A DNA stretch of 64,000 nt from a gamma proteobacterium HIMB55. GTDB taxonomy: Bacteria > Pseudomonadota > Gammaproteobacteria > Pseudomonadales > Halieaceae. Under the pieces are notes generated by a model, which saw nothing but the letters and a program-made list of their open reading frames with translations, did not search any database and had not been told where the DNA came from. How positions within the stretch are numbered: the first letter of the stretch is position 1; each line of letters begins with the position of its first letter. Shown here one piece after another: positions 34,417 through 43,760 of the stretch. The DNA lies in assembly GCA_000227505.4 (NCBI GenBank), contig AGIF02000001.1, positions 2,066,035 to 2,130,034 on the forward strand, read 5' to 3'. The position numbers and the translations under genes are program-made.

Positions 34417-36049
34417 TAGAAATAGTACTCCTGCTCTCGATTGACCGTGCGACCGGGATATAACTCATAGCTCGCTCGGTAATTGCCGTAATGCTTAAAG
34501 AGGGGTTTACACCCGGATTTGAGGAAACGGCAGAGCCGTCACAGACGTATAAATTTTGATAATTAAAGACGCGGTTGTACTGATCGATAACACCCGTCTC
34601 AGCACTCTCAGACATGACACAACCGCCAAGTATGTGTGCGGTAGTGGGCGTTCCAAGCACAGCCTCAGTGGATATCGAATAAGACGTGCCGTCTATTAAC
34701 TTTTCGACGCGTCGGGTGAGCTCGTTGGATACCGGAATATTTGCTGAAGGTGCCTCGCCCGATTCTTCGCTCGACGCAAGCATGCCGAAAGGGCCTGTTC
34801 TCAGTGAAACAGTGCTGTTCAGGTGCTGCATAAATAGGAGCGCAAAGGACCGCTGACCCCAATCCCTGGAGACCAGATCACGGATGTGCCGGACAGGCTT
34901 TGTCAAAAACGACTTGCCCATCTGTGCCATTCGACTGACGAAGTTTTTGCCTTGAGCCCGAGGAAGTATGAGCAACTTCCACGCATTTGACTGGGGCCCC
35001 TGCACAATGGGTTCGATGTGACTGTGATCATCCACTTCGATAATCGACCCAATCGTCACGCCCTCGGTGAAATAAGCCGATCGATCGGATGAGGTCACAT
35101 TGGTGATCGTCTCATTATTGGTCCGAACGCCACGGCCAATAGCGTCCGACAAATGCGGTAAAGACCCCTTAGCCTTGAGCTTTAAAAGCAGGGGAACGGT
35201 GCCGAGCACACCCGCCGAGAAGACAACCGATTTGGCGTAAATCGTTTTTTGACGACCTAAAAGTCCAGAACTCGATTTTAAGGAGACGAAATAGCCCTCT
35301 GAGCCCGATTGATCACCCGCAGGAGCGACGTCTTCAACTTGAGTCTCAGCGACAACCTCAGCACCGAGATTGCTTGCCAAATAAAGGTAGTTTTTATCGA
35401 GCGAGTTTTTCGCGTTATTTGGACAACCCAGCATGCAACGCCCGCAGTAGATACAAGGCGATCTGTCAGGTCCCTCACCCCCAAAAAAAGGATCGGCGTC
35501 AGTGGAAGCTTGACCGCTATCATCACCAAAATAGATACCTACCGTGGAGGGGCGAAAGTGCTCTTCTCGGCCAATGTCTTTCGCCAGCTGCTCCATGACT
35601 CTGTCTGACGATGTGAGCCTTGGATTTTCTGTGGCACCCAGCATTTGCTCTGCGGTGTCGTAGTGTTCCGCAAGTTCATTTTTCCAATCGGCGAGGCCCG
35701 CCCAGCTACCACTTTCAAAGAAGGCCGCCTTGGGCCTTGGCAGTGTCGCGCCATAAACGAGCGAGCCACCACCTACACCCACGCCTGACATGGCTGTCAC
35801 ATGCCTAAGAGGCACCACTTGCATAAGGCCTTTCAAGCCAAGCGCCGGCATCCACAGCCACTTGCGCAAGTTCCAGTTGGTTTTGGCAAAACGATCACCG
35901 GCGTACCGCCGACCTTTTTCAACCACAAGTACTTTGTAGCCTTTGCTTGCTAAACGATAGGCGCTTACCGATCCGCCAAAGCCACTACCGACAATGACAT
36001 AATCATACTGGCTACCCGAACATTGCGTGTTCGCTAACGGATCCAACAC
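34400..36049 (-). CDS. GMC-family FAD oxidoreductase with a cysteine-rich insert
   Basis: This protein has 549 residues. The FAD-binding Rossmann motif VIVGSGFGGSVSAYRLASKG lies near residue 17. The C-terminal GMC region includes HILGGCVMSE and DGSAVSSNPGVNPSLSITA. A central insert, CIYCGRCMLGCPNNAKNS, has four cysteines in an Fe-S-like spacing, as in a subgroup of cholesterol-oxidase/alcohol-oxidase-like proteins. It would oxidise an alcohol or sterol. The start is uncertain (TTG 36049 or GTG 36052), 10 nt after the TauD-like stop. It is operonic with the genes on both sides. Confidence 0.85.
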   Translation of the reverse strand: MLDPLANTQCSGSQYDYVIVGSGFGGSVSAYRLASKGYKVLVVEKGRRYAGDRFAKTNWNLRKWLWMPALGLKGLMQVVPLRHVTAMSGVGVGGGSLVYGATLPRPKAAFFESGSWAGLADWKNELAEHYDTAEQMLGATENPRLTSSDRVMEQLAKDIGREEHFRPSTVGIYFGDDSGQASTDADPFFGGEGPDRSPCIYCGRCMLGCPNNAKNSLDKNYLYLASNLGAEVVAETQVEDVAPAGDQSGSEGYFVSLKSSSGLLGRQKTIYAKSVVFSAGVLGTVPLLLKLKAKGSLPHLSDAIGRGVRTNNETITNVTSSDRSAYFTEGVTIGSIIEVDDHSHIEPIVQGPQSNAWKLLILPRAQGKNFVSRMAQMGKSFLTKPVRHIRDLVSRDWGQRSFALLFMQHLNSTVSLRTGPFGMLASSEESGEAPSANIPVSNELTRRVEKLIDGTSYSISTEAVLGTPTTAHILGGCVMSESAETGVIDQYNRVFNYQNLYVCDGSAVSSNPGVNPSLSITAITERAMSYIPVARSIESRSTISNVISS

Positions 36050-36058
36050 AAGGATTAC

Positions 36059-36907
36059 TCAACCAGCCTTATCTGCGATTGTTGTCCTATGTAGCAGCCG
36101 ATCGTAGCCGTCGTAACCACCGGTCGCTGAGTGAAGCACCGAACGGTTATCCCAAATGACCAGCATGTCTTTCTCCCACTTGTGGCGATAGACAAACTCT
36201 TCTTTTGACTGGTGCAGGTAGAGTTCACCGAGCAGCGGGTCGGACACTTCCTTGTCCATACCTACGAAGCCCTGAATGTAAGCTAGCGATGAAAACAGTG
36301 CCTTCTCACCTGTCTCCGTATGCGGCTTGACCAAAGGGTGCTCCTGCTTCTCTCGCGCCTTCTCGCTCGGACGGATGCGCATGCTTCGCTGCTTGGAGAC
36401 CTCGTTATCGCCATAAACACCATCGGGTGCATAACCCAACTCTGCCGAATGAATTGCAATCAAATCCTCGGCACGCGCACGCAGATCGTCGGGCATTTCT
36501 TCGTAAGCCCTGACTTGGTCCGCGAACAAGGTGTCACCTCCCTCAGGGGGGATCTCAATACCGTACAAAGCCGTTCCGGCGGGGGGTGTTTGCATGAAAC
36601 TCCAATCAGAGTGGAAGAACTCGGCAAACACGGGTGCCGTCTCGTCGGCTTTGCGTTGAATAGCGCAAATGAATTCGTTCTCATCGATGCTGCCGAAAAA
36701 GGGATCTTCGCCAATTTCACCGAAATACCGCGATACGCGAACAAGATCATCGTTGCTGAGCTTCTGGTTAGGGAAAATAGCAACCTTATGCTTTAACCAA
36801 TGAGCCCGGATCTCATCAATCACGGATTGATCAACGTCCTGAGTAAGATCGACACCTGTAAAAACAGCGCCGCACGCCGCACCGGTTGGGGTTACCTGCA
36901 ATGACAT
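36059..36907 (-). CDS. TauD/TfdA-family Fe(II)/2-oxoglutarate dioxygenase
   Basis: This protein has 282 residues. The H-x-D iron motif is in EFFHSDWSFMQTPP, the distal ligand region is DNRSVLHSATGGYDGYDR, and RLLHRTTI carries the 2-oxoglutarate arginine. Family members hydroxylate or cleave taurine, 2,4-D and similar acids; the substrate here is unknown. AGGAATTC precedes ATG 36907. The gene lies between the isomerase and GMC genes in one minus-strand cluster. Confidence 0.88.
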   Translation of the reverse strand: MSLQVTPTGAACGAVFTGVDLTQDVDQSVIDEIRAHWLKHKVAIFPNQKLSNDDLVRVSRYFGEIGEDPFFGSIDENEFICAIQRKADETAPVFAEFFHSDWSFMQTPPAGTALYGIEIPPEGGDTLFADQVRAYEEMPDDLRARAEDLIAIHSAELGYAPDGVYGDNEVSKQRSMRIRPSEKAREKQEHPLVKPHTETGEKALFSSLAYIQGFVGMDKEVSDPLLGELYLHQSKEEFVYRHKWEKDMLVIWDNRSVLHSATGGYDGYDRLLHRTTIADKAG

Positions 36908-36967
36908 AACGAATTCCTCAGTTAGGGTGTAAGTCGAATAAATTAGGGACTAGCGAGTTTATTCCCC

Positions 36968-37570
36968 CTAGAGGGCCAACTGCTCTTCCACTTGATGAAG
37001 CCTGTCTTTACCAAAAAACATTTCTTCACCAACAAAAAACGTAGGGATGCCAAATACACCGCGACTCACGGCTTGCTCAGTATTGGCCATGAGTGCCTGC
37101 TTGATATCAGGATCGGCGGTACCAGCGAGAATCGCCTCACCATCTAGTCCCGCATTGGAAAACGCGGCAGCAAAGACCTCTGGATCATCCATCTTTAGCC
37201 CGTCTTCCCACATGGCAACGAGCCCAATCTCTAGATAACGCTCTAAAAAACCATCCCGAGCAGCCACTAGCGCACCGCGCATGAGTAATAGCGTGTTGAC
37301 CGGAAAGTGTGGATTAAAGCGGTAGCGATCCAAGCCATGACGCGCAACAAAGCGCTCGATCTCTAGTCGATCGTAGGCAACTTTGTTCGCCACATCTCCA
37401 TAGGCCATCAGGGGTGGCTGGTTACCCGTTGCCTTGAAAATACCGCCCAGTAAGCAGGGAGTGATCTCCAAACTCGCACCTGTCCGCTCCAACAGTGGGG
37501 GCAATGCCTTGTATGACAAATAGGCATTAGGACTGCCGAAGTCAAAGACGAACTCAAGGGTTTTACTCAT
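36968..37570 (-). CDS. DsbA-family 2-hydroxychromene-2-carboxylate isomerase-like protein (paralogue 2)
   Basis: This 200-residue protein starts FVFDFGSPNAYLSYKALPPL and ends GVFGIPTFFVGEEMFFGKD, and is closely similar to the gene at 2880-3488. ATG 37570 follows GGGAG. The frame is open to 37648, but that part lacks family similarity. It leads a minus-strand cluster with TauD-like, GMC and aldehyde dehydrogenase genes, so it may act in breakdown of a ring or sterol-like compound; that is inference. Confidence 0.85.
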   Translation of the reverse strand: MSKTLEFVFDFGSPNAYLSYKALPPLLERTGASLEITPCLLGGIFKATGNQPPLMAYGDVANKVAYDRLEIERFVARHGLDRYRFNPHFPVNTLLLMRGALVAARDGFLERYLEIGLVAMWEDGLKMDDPEVFAAAFSNAGLDGEAILAGTADPDIKQALMANTEQAVSRGVFGIPTFFVGEEMFFGKDRLHQVEEQLAL

Positions 37571-38015
37571 TGCTACCACTCCCATTCTTAGTGCCAAAAA
37601 GCGGGCTAGGGCTTTGAACTCACAATGAATTCCAACGCCTATCCCCATTCCAGAGTCCCTGAAGCAGTTCGTGTATATCAGCCGCGGTGGGATCTCTGGC
37701 CCCCTATTTTCCTTAAGCTAAACGAAGCAATAATCCAAATAAAATGAATTGATTTTCTAGTTATAGAAAAAATAGGGAATAGCACTACCCGAACTATAAA
37801 TGCCCGAGTCATAGAGGAGCCCTAGGATGCTCAAAAAGGCTCTGTCATTAGGTTTTGATGTCAATCGCATGCGCGGTGAGTTGAAGCTGAGGTCAAAAGG
37901 GAACGTTTTGTGCTGATCGCCAAAACTAAATGAAACGCTTCCGTCCCTTAAGTGTTGGTTCAGAAAACCTCACCAGGCAAAAATTGGACCCGCAGGTGTC
38001 GGCAGTGCGAAATAA
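37571..38015. other. Intergenic region with an AT-rich segment and a doubtful 29-codon frame
   Basis: The 37720-37800 segment is markedly AT-rich and probably contains the promoter of the minus-strand cluster. On the plus strand, AGGAG at 37815-37819 precedes ATG 37827 and a 29-codon frame (MLKKALSLGFDVNRMRGELK and nine more residues) that ends at 37916. This may be chance. Nothing else is recognised. Confidence 0.3.
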
Positions 38016-38975
38016 CTAGGCTGTTGAACCCAGCCCTGTCGGTACAACTTCGTAACCCGGCTCTTCCGGTTCGTCATCAGTCACTTCCGCGGGGAATCCC
38101 GGCGCACGGATATCAAGCCCCGTCGCGTCCTCGAGCCGCCGAATAATGTTGGGCGACAATTCCCGCTCGCCGTAACGTGCGATGCCGTCGTCGAATATCT
38201 GACAGATTAAGGGTGAGATTTCTAACGGTACGTTGTTGCGTTCGGCGATCGTTTGGAAAAGGCCCACATCTTTTTTCACGAGATCCATGGTGAAAGAAAT
38301 ATCGCGCGATCCGTTCAAGATCACCTGGCTTTCAGTGACATGGCTGAACGAAGTTCCCGAAGAAATCGCAATCGCCTCATAAGCCACATTCAGGTCCATC
38401 CCCGCGGCCTTTGCGACAACCAAAGCCTCTGCGTTAGCCGCCAAATGCACCGTGGCGAGATAGTTGGTGAGCACTTTGAGCATCGACGCAGACCCCAGTT
38501 CACCCGTGTGCAGAACCCGGCGGCCCAAAGTAGTCAGCAAGGGCAGAATACGCTCAAAGGTGGCTCGGTCACAGCCTGCGAAGATGGAGATGTTGCCCGT
38601 ATCAGCCCGGTGACAACCACCTGAGACAGGACAGTCCACCGCCGCACCGCCTGCTTCGATCACCAGTTTGCCCAGACGCACCGCCTCAGCCTGATCGGTG
38701 GTCGACATCTCCATCCAAATCTTGCCTTCGCAGACCTCGGGCAGCATTTCCTGCATGACTGCATTGGACGCCGCTGGAGAAGGTAAGCAGGTAATTACGG
38801 CGTCACAGTCGCGCATCAGCTGGGCCGCGTTATCAGCTGCTTTTGCGCCTGTGGCAACCTTTTCAGCCACAAGGTCAGGATTTAGATCCAACACCGTAAC
38901 GTCATGCCTGTTACGGATTAAGCTACCGCTGAGTTTGCCGCCCACATTGCCAAGACCGATGAATCCAATTCTCAT
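38016..38975 (-). CDS. 3-hydroxyisobutyrate-dehydrogenase-family NAD(P) oxidoreductase
   Basis: This beta-hydroxyacid dehydrogenase has 319 residues. The nucleotide-binding start is MRIGFIGLGNVGGKLSGSLI, the substrate-binding motif is VDCPVSGGCHRADTGNISIF, and the catalytic-lysine region is GSASMLKVLTNYLATVHLAA. It would oxidise a 3-hydroxy acid or reduce a semialdehyde. AGGAG lies before ATG 38975. It stands alone, with the iron transporter operon upstream. Confidence 0.88.
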   Translation of the reverse strand: MRIGFIGLGNVGGKLSGSLIRNRHDVTVLDLNPDLVAEKVATGAKAADNAAQLMRDCDAVITCLPSPAASNAVMQEMLPEVCEGKIWMEMSTTDQAEAVRLGKLVIEAGGAAVDCPVSGGCHRADTGNISIFAGCDRATFERILPLLTTLGRRVLHTGELGSASMLKVLTNYLATVHLAANAEALVVAKAAGMDLNVAYEAIAISSGTSFSHVTESQVILNGSRDISFTMDLVKKDVGLFQTIAERNNVPLEISPLICQIFDDGIARYGERELSPNIIRRLEDATGLDIRAPGFPAEVTDDEPEEPGYEVVPTGLGSTA

Positions 38976-39086
38976 GTCTGTGTCTCCTGTCGGATTGGCG
39001 CTTCTTGTTGTGCGCCCAGACGGTTACGCAGGAGCTCGCTGAGAGCGGGCTTCTCAATATTTGACGGCTTAGACCTCTAGCCAGAG

Positions 39087-40130
39087 CTATTTCCAACCAG
39101 CACGGTCGAAGACCATGATCGCCGCGGCTTGGTTAATACCCAGTTCAGAGGCGTTCAAGGTATCCTCATTAAACTCCCCTAACCCGACCACCGCTGATGT
39201 CCCGGCAATGCCTGATACAGCTGGATATTCGTGATTGCCGTTAGCAAATAACAGCTGTGCTGATTCACTGGTTAGGTATTCAAGAAACTTGATCGCGTTT
39301 TCTGGGTTGGGAGACGTGCTCACGAGGCCCGCACCGCTAATGTTGACGTGGGTTCCGTTGCCCTCTTGACCCGGGAACACGATTTCCACGGCTGAGGACA
39401 CGGCTTGGTCAGCTGGGTCATCAGACGCCGCAAGTCGCGCTAAGTAGTAAGTATTGGCAACCCCTATCTGGCACTCGCCGCTCGCCACAGCGCGGATCTG
39501 GCCAGTGTCGTTGCTCTGTGGTGTGCGGGCGAAGTTCTCGACCACTCCGGCAGCCCATTCCTCAGCGGCTGCCTCGCCCATTCGAGACACGATAGATGCC
39601 ATCAAAGAGATATTGTAGATATTGCTAGAGGAGCGGATACAAACCTTGCCCCGATGCGCTGGGTCAGCCAGATCGGCATAGTCACTCAGCGGCTCGGGTA
39701 GGCCTGCCTCAGCGTTGTAGACAATGACCCGAGCCCGCTTAGACAGCCCTACCCATAGACCTTCAGGATGTCGCATATTTTCAGGCAAACGCTCATTCAG
39801 AATCGGTGAATCAATGGGCTGAAAAATACCGGCCTGCTCTGCTCGCCACAGACGACCGGCATCAACGGTGATCAGGAGATCAGCAGGACTCGCCGCACCT
39901 TCGCTTTTGATTCGTTCAATCAGCTCGTCAGCGCCAGCTTCAATCAAATTGATCTTGATTCCGGTCGCCTCTGTGAAGTTCTCGTAGAGCGCAATATCCG
40001 TGTCGTAATGACGAGACGAATACAGGTTGAGTTCACCTGCACTCGCACCTTCCGGGGCATCGTCAGTAGAGCACGACGTCAGTGCGGCGAGAGCCACCAG
40101 TGGGGCGAAGAAGAGCGATAGGAAGCGCAT
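39087..40130 (-). CDS. Ferric-iron ABC transporter substrate-binding lipoprotein (FutA/FbpA type)
   Basis: This protein has about 347 residues and the lipobox LAALTSC after a short signal peptide. The mature protein shows the family's LNLYSSRHYDTDIALYENF, AAPADLLITVDAGRLW-type segment and GKVCIRSSSNIYNISLMAS. Tyrosines near VANTYYLARL are the expected iron ligands. ATG 40130 is chosen (AGAGGT upstream) over an earlier frame start at 40166. It lies 43 bp behind the ATPase gene in one operon. The lipid anchor is unusual for Gram-negative binding proteins but occurs in some marine groups. Confidence 0.88.
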   Translation of the reverse strand: MRFLSLFFAPLVALAALTSCSTDDAPEGASAGELNLYSSRHYDTDIALYENFTEATGIKINLIEAGADELIERIKSEGAASPADLLITVDAGRLWRAEQAGIFQPIDSPILNERLPENMRHPEGLWVGLSKRARVIVYNAEAGLPEPLSDYADLADPAHRGKVCIRSSSNIYNISLMASIVSRMGEAAAEEWAAGVVENFARTPQSNDTGQIRAVASGECQIGVANTYYLARLAASDDPADQAVSSAVEIVFPGQEGNGTHVNISGAGLVSTSPNPENAIKFLEYLTSESAQLLFANGNHEYPAVSGIAGTSAVVGLGEFNEDTLNASELGINQAAAIMVFDRAGWK

Positions 40131-40173
40131 GTCATTACCTCTAAATAAAGTGTGTAAACGAGTCATATTCTAT

Positions 40174-41211
40174 TCATTCGGACGACATCTGTGTCGCGAA
40201 AACTGAACCGGCTCTGGCTGTTACCCGAACGCAGGATCCCACAACAATGTCAGCAGCCAATTCTCTTGGACATTCAAAGTCTATCGGCGTGCCTTGACCA
40301 CTCTTGACAGTCACCCGGCTTAAGCCACCGATGCTATCGATATACGTGATTTCATGGCCGTCTCTATCGCTCTGCAACACTAACTGGCTTGCGTCCACGA
40401 TCAGCGTAACCGATCCATTCGTTGTGGTTGGGTCAGTCAGAACATTTCTCTCCCACTCACCCAATGGCGATGTTATTCCGTCATCGTGAATAACACCTTC
40501 AAGCATCTGAGGGTTACCAAATAATTCTGCGGTGTAGCGTGACCGAGGTGTTTCGTACAGGGCTTGAGGCGTACCGCTCTCGACCATAACTCCTTGATCG
40601 AGCACGACAACGTTGTCACCCATGGCCAGCACTTCATCCGGATCGTGAGTGACGAAAACGCCCACCGCACCCGTCTCGCGAATGATATTCCGAGCATCTT
40701 TGCGAAGCGTTCTTCGCAGCGGAACGTCGAGGTTGGCGTAGGGTTCATCAAAAAGCAGAACGGCAGGCTCGGGCGCCATAGCTCTTGCCAGCGCTACACG
40801 CTGGCGCTGCCCGCCCGACAGACTATCGGGGTATCGCTCCGCGTAGTCAGACAAACCAACACGGGCCAGCCACTCACGTGCGCGTTCTTTGGCACCATTT
40901 TGCCGCAAGCCGAAAGCGACGTTATCAATGACACTCATGTGAGGGAACAAGGCACCCTCTTGAAACACCATACCAACCGACCTCAGCTCGGGTGGTACCA
41001 TCACTGACGGACTGGCAAGCGTAGATCCGTTCAGTGCAATCTCTCCGGACTGCAAGGGCAGCAACCCGGCCATCAGTCGTAGCAACGTGGTCTTGCCACA
41101 GCCCGAGTGTCCAATCAAACAGGTGACTTCACCGGCCTTACACTCAAAAGAAATATCGTTTAGGGCCACATTCTTATTAAATCGATGCGACACTTTGTTA
41201 ACTACAAGCAC
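40174..41211 (-). CDS. Iron ABC transporter ATP-binding protein (FbpC type)
   Basis: This protein has 345 residues. It has Walker A (GHSGCGKTTLLRLMAG), the signature LSGGQRQRVALARA, Walker B (VLLFDEPYANLD) and the switch histidine (VFVTHDPDEV). A C-terminal TOBE-like part (VTLIVDASQLVLQ) follows. It starts at GTG 41211, 39 bp from the divergent permease start, so both share a very short promoter region. It would energise ferric-iron import with the permease at 41251 and the binding protein at 39087. Confidence 0.88.
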   Translation of the reverse strand: MLVVNKVSHRFNKNVALNDISFECKAGEVTCLIGHSGCGKTTLLRLMAGLLPLQSGEIALNGSTLASPSVMVPPELRSVGMVFQEGALFPHMSVIDNVAFGLRQNGAKERAREWLARVGLSDYAERYPDSLSGGQRQRVALARAMAPEPAVLLFDEPYANLDVPLRRTLRKDARNIIRETGAVGVFVTHDPDEVLAMGDNVVVLDQGVMVESGTPQALYETPRSRYTAELFGNPQMLEGVIHDDGITSPLGEWERNVLTDPTTTNGSVTLIVDASQLVLQSDRDGHEITYIDSIGGLSRVTVKSGQGTPIDFECPRELAADIVVGSCVRVTARAGSVFATQMSSE

Positions 41212-41250
41212 CTGAATACACTACTCGCCGACAATCACTCGCAATAGTCT

Positions 41251-42873
41251 ATGCCTACTCCATCACAACAAGCTAGCGGTCTACTGGTATTACCCGCGCT
41301 ATTTGTAGCCGCGTTGGTGTCATTGCCGATTATTGTCACGCTGCTCTCCTTAGCTCAGCCGGCCGGTCCTATTTGGGATCACCTCAGGGAAACAGTGCTT
41401 AACGAGTACCTGCTGAATACGCTGGCTCTTATGATGCTGACCGGGGGGCTGTCCCTACTCTTGGGCGTCAGCACCGGCTGGCTCATTGGTGCTTGTCAGT
41501 TTCGCGGACGGGCCACCTTGAGTTGGCTGTTAATGCTACCGCTGGCGTCACCCGCGTACATCGTTGCCTATGTGTACACAGACTTGCTTGAAGTGTCTGG
41601 CCCCGTTCAGACCATACTCCGCTCGTGGCTCTCCTTAGGGATAAACGACCTCCAGTTTCCACCCATTCGCAACCTAACAGGCGCTGCCGTTTTACTCTCG
41701 CTAGTACTCTATCCCTACATTTATCTGCTCTGCAGAAACAGCTTCGCAGGGCGATCGGGCGTTCAATTTGATGCTGCGCGCGTACTTGGTCATGGGCCAT
41801 TCAGCGCCTTTTTCCGCGTCGCTCTGCCTGCCGCGCGCCCGGCCATCGTCGGCGGTCTGGCGCTAGTGCTAATGGAAACACTGGCCGACTTTGGCGTGGT
41901 TAGCTATTTCTCAGTACCCACGTTTTCAACAGGTATCTTCCGTACATGGCTTGGATTGGGCGACCCTCAGGCCGCATTGAAACTGGCCTCTTTAATGCTC
42001 CTATTTGTCATCGTGCTGGTAGGGCTCGAAGAGGGTAATCGGCGGGGGGTTGTCGATCGCAGTGACATAGCCGGAGCCTCGCAGATTAACTTAACTGGCA
42101 TTCGGGCCTTTTTCGCCATTGCGGCCTGTGTGCTTCCGATCGTGCTTGGGTTCGCAATCCCAGCAGTCACGCTAGCGATCTACGCCGCGGACAATATGGG
42201 TGCGGTAACCCAAGCTAAGTTCGCTCAACTGGCGTTAAATAGCCTATTGCTTGCCATGACTGCCGGTGTCGGCGTTACCCTTATTGCCTGGGTACTCGCC
42301 TACGTAAAACGCCTTCGCCCAACCCCACTCACCCATGGCCTGATCCGTGTATCAACCTTGGGCTATGCCCTACCGGGCATTCTCTTGGCCGTTGCATTAC
42401 TGAAGCCTGTGGGTGGTTTTGATGCTTGGTTGATGGATATGTGGTCAGGCCTTTCCAGACCACTGCTATCAGGAAGTCTGTTCCTGCTGCTGTATGCCTA
42501 TGTCTGTCGATTCTTGACGGTCGCCTATCAATCGGTTGACTCGGGCTTCGCAGGTATCTCTCACGACATCGATGCGGCGGCTAGAACACTTGGCACCACA
42601 ACGAGCGAGATGATCCACAAAATCCATTTCCCGCTACTAAGACCCAGCATCTTTGCGGCCTGCTTGTTAGTGTTCGTGGATGTTATGCGAGAGCTGCCGG
42701 CAACCCTGATATTGCGACCCTTCAACTTCGATACCTTGGCGACCCAAGTTTATCGATTAGCGAGCGATGAACGGCTGGCTGAGGCATCTGGCGCCGCGCT
42801 GCTGATCGTGATTTTGGGTGTATTGCCCGTGGTGCTTCTGCAACGAACGAAAGCCCCTAAGGATCGTGCTTGA
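41251..42873 (+). CDS. Iron ABC transporter permease (FbpB type, two fused permease domains)
   Basis: This integral membrane protein has 540 residues and about 12 hydrophobic segments. Two EAA-type loops are present (AARVLGHGPFSAFFRVALPAARPA region and AARTLGTTTSEMIHKIHFPL region), as in fused FbpB/ThiP-like permeases. It is transcribed divergently from the ATPase and binding-protein genes. It ends 5 bp before the stop of the TRIC gene on the other strand. Confidence 0.88.
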   Translation: MPTPSQQASGLLVLPALFVAALVSLPIIVTLLSLAQPAGPIWDHLRETVLNEYLLNTLALMMLTGGLSLLLGVSTGWLIGACQFRGRATLSWLLMLPLASPAYIVAYVYTDLLEVSGPVQTILRSWLSLGINDLQFPPIRNLTGAAVLLSLVLYPYIYLLCRNSFAGRSGVQFDAARVLGHGPFSAFFRVALPAARPAIVGGLALVLMETLADFGVVSYFSVPTFSTGIFRTWLGLGDPQAALKLASLMLLFVIVLVGLEEGNRRGVVDRSDIAGASQINLTGIRAFFAIAACVLPIVLGFAIPAVTLAIYAADNMGAVTQAKFAQLALNSLLLAMTAGVGVTLIAWVLAYVKRLRPTPLTHGLIRVSTLGYALPGILLAVALLKPVGGFDAWLMDMWSGLSRPLLSGSLFLLLYAYVCRFLTVAYQSVDSGFAGISHDIDAAARTLGTTTSEMIHKIHFPLLRPSIFAACLLVFVDVMRELPATLILRPFNFDTLATQVYRLASDERLAEASGAALLIVILGVLPVVLLQRTKAPKDRA

Positions 42874-42878
42874 TCTAC

Positions 42879-43499
42879 CTATTCTGATCGTTGATTGACA
42901 AACCTGGAGGGCATGCGGAGGTCTAATCGAATGGCCAACGCCCTGAAAACAAAAATAATCGCCCCTCCGAGGAACAGCGCTACGATGTTGCTCAACCCAA
43001 ACCATTGATGCGCGACATACTGAACCGTCAAACCCAAGATAATGGGCGTAGCGTAGAGTTCTGGCGATACCAGTAACGTATCCCGACTGGTCAGAGTGTC
43101 CCTAATCAGCCCTCCGCCAATACCCGTTATAACGCCGAGCGCCACGCCATGGAGTCCGGGAAGCCCCAACTCTACACACTTTTGAAGCGCACCAGCCGCC
43201 ACAAGAGCGACCCCCATGGCATCAAGATACGCTAGCGCATTGCCATACCGGTCAAGCTGGGATCGCAAAAAGAAGGCGAAACATCCGATAACCACAGCCA
43301 CCAGTAACCAAGCCTCGTCACGAAGCCAAAAGACAGGCGCATCGAGAATAAGGTCCCGCAATGTACCTCCGCCCACGGCGGTGACCACCGCAACAACCAC
43401 CGCACCAAATAAATCAATACGTTTCCCGAGCGCGGCTAAGACGCCAGATGCGGCAAAGGCAGCCGTCGCGAGGAGACCGGAAATATAGAGTAAGTCCAT
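42879..43499 (-). CDS. TRIC-family (UPF0126/YadS-like) cation channel protein
   Basis: This membrane protein has 206 residues and about seven helices. The duplicated signature is visible as VGGGTLRDLILD in the first half and GIGGGLIRDTLT in the second, as in bacterial trimeric intracellular cation channels. It probably forms a trimeric K+-permeable channel; the physiological role is unclear. Confidence 0.88.
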   Translation of the reverse strand: MDLLYISGLLATAAFAASGVLAALGKRIDLFGAVVVAVVTAVGGGTLRDLILDAPVFWLRDEAWLLVAVVIGCFAFFLRSQLDRYGNALAYLDAMGVALVAAGALQKCVELGLPGLHGVALGVITGIGGGLIRDTLTSRDTLLVSPELYATPIILGLTVQYVAHQWFGLSNIVALFLGGAIIFVFRALAIRLDLRMPSRFVNQRSE

Positions 43500-43760
43500 G
43501 TTTTAAAGGATGCTCTCAAATGCGTGCGCAACAAAGAGAAGTCTCTGAAGCCCGTTGAACGCGGCGAGACTATCGCTTTAGAAAGGTCGCTGTAAACGTC
43601 GTTTTTAAAGGAAGAGCTCGAGGCAATACAAAGGCACTGATCGAAAAAAATAAAGCACTGTCAGCCTGATCGTGAGAAGCGCTTTAAGCACTGCCTCACT
43701 TCTAGTCAAAGATTATGTAACACTGTTACATCGGTTTAAGTGATATGAGTGCTTCGACCT

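Noticed and set aside
37827-37916. A 29-codon gene after an AGGAG
   Set aside because: It is too short to judge and has no similarity I recognise; it is mentioned only in the intergenic entry.
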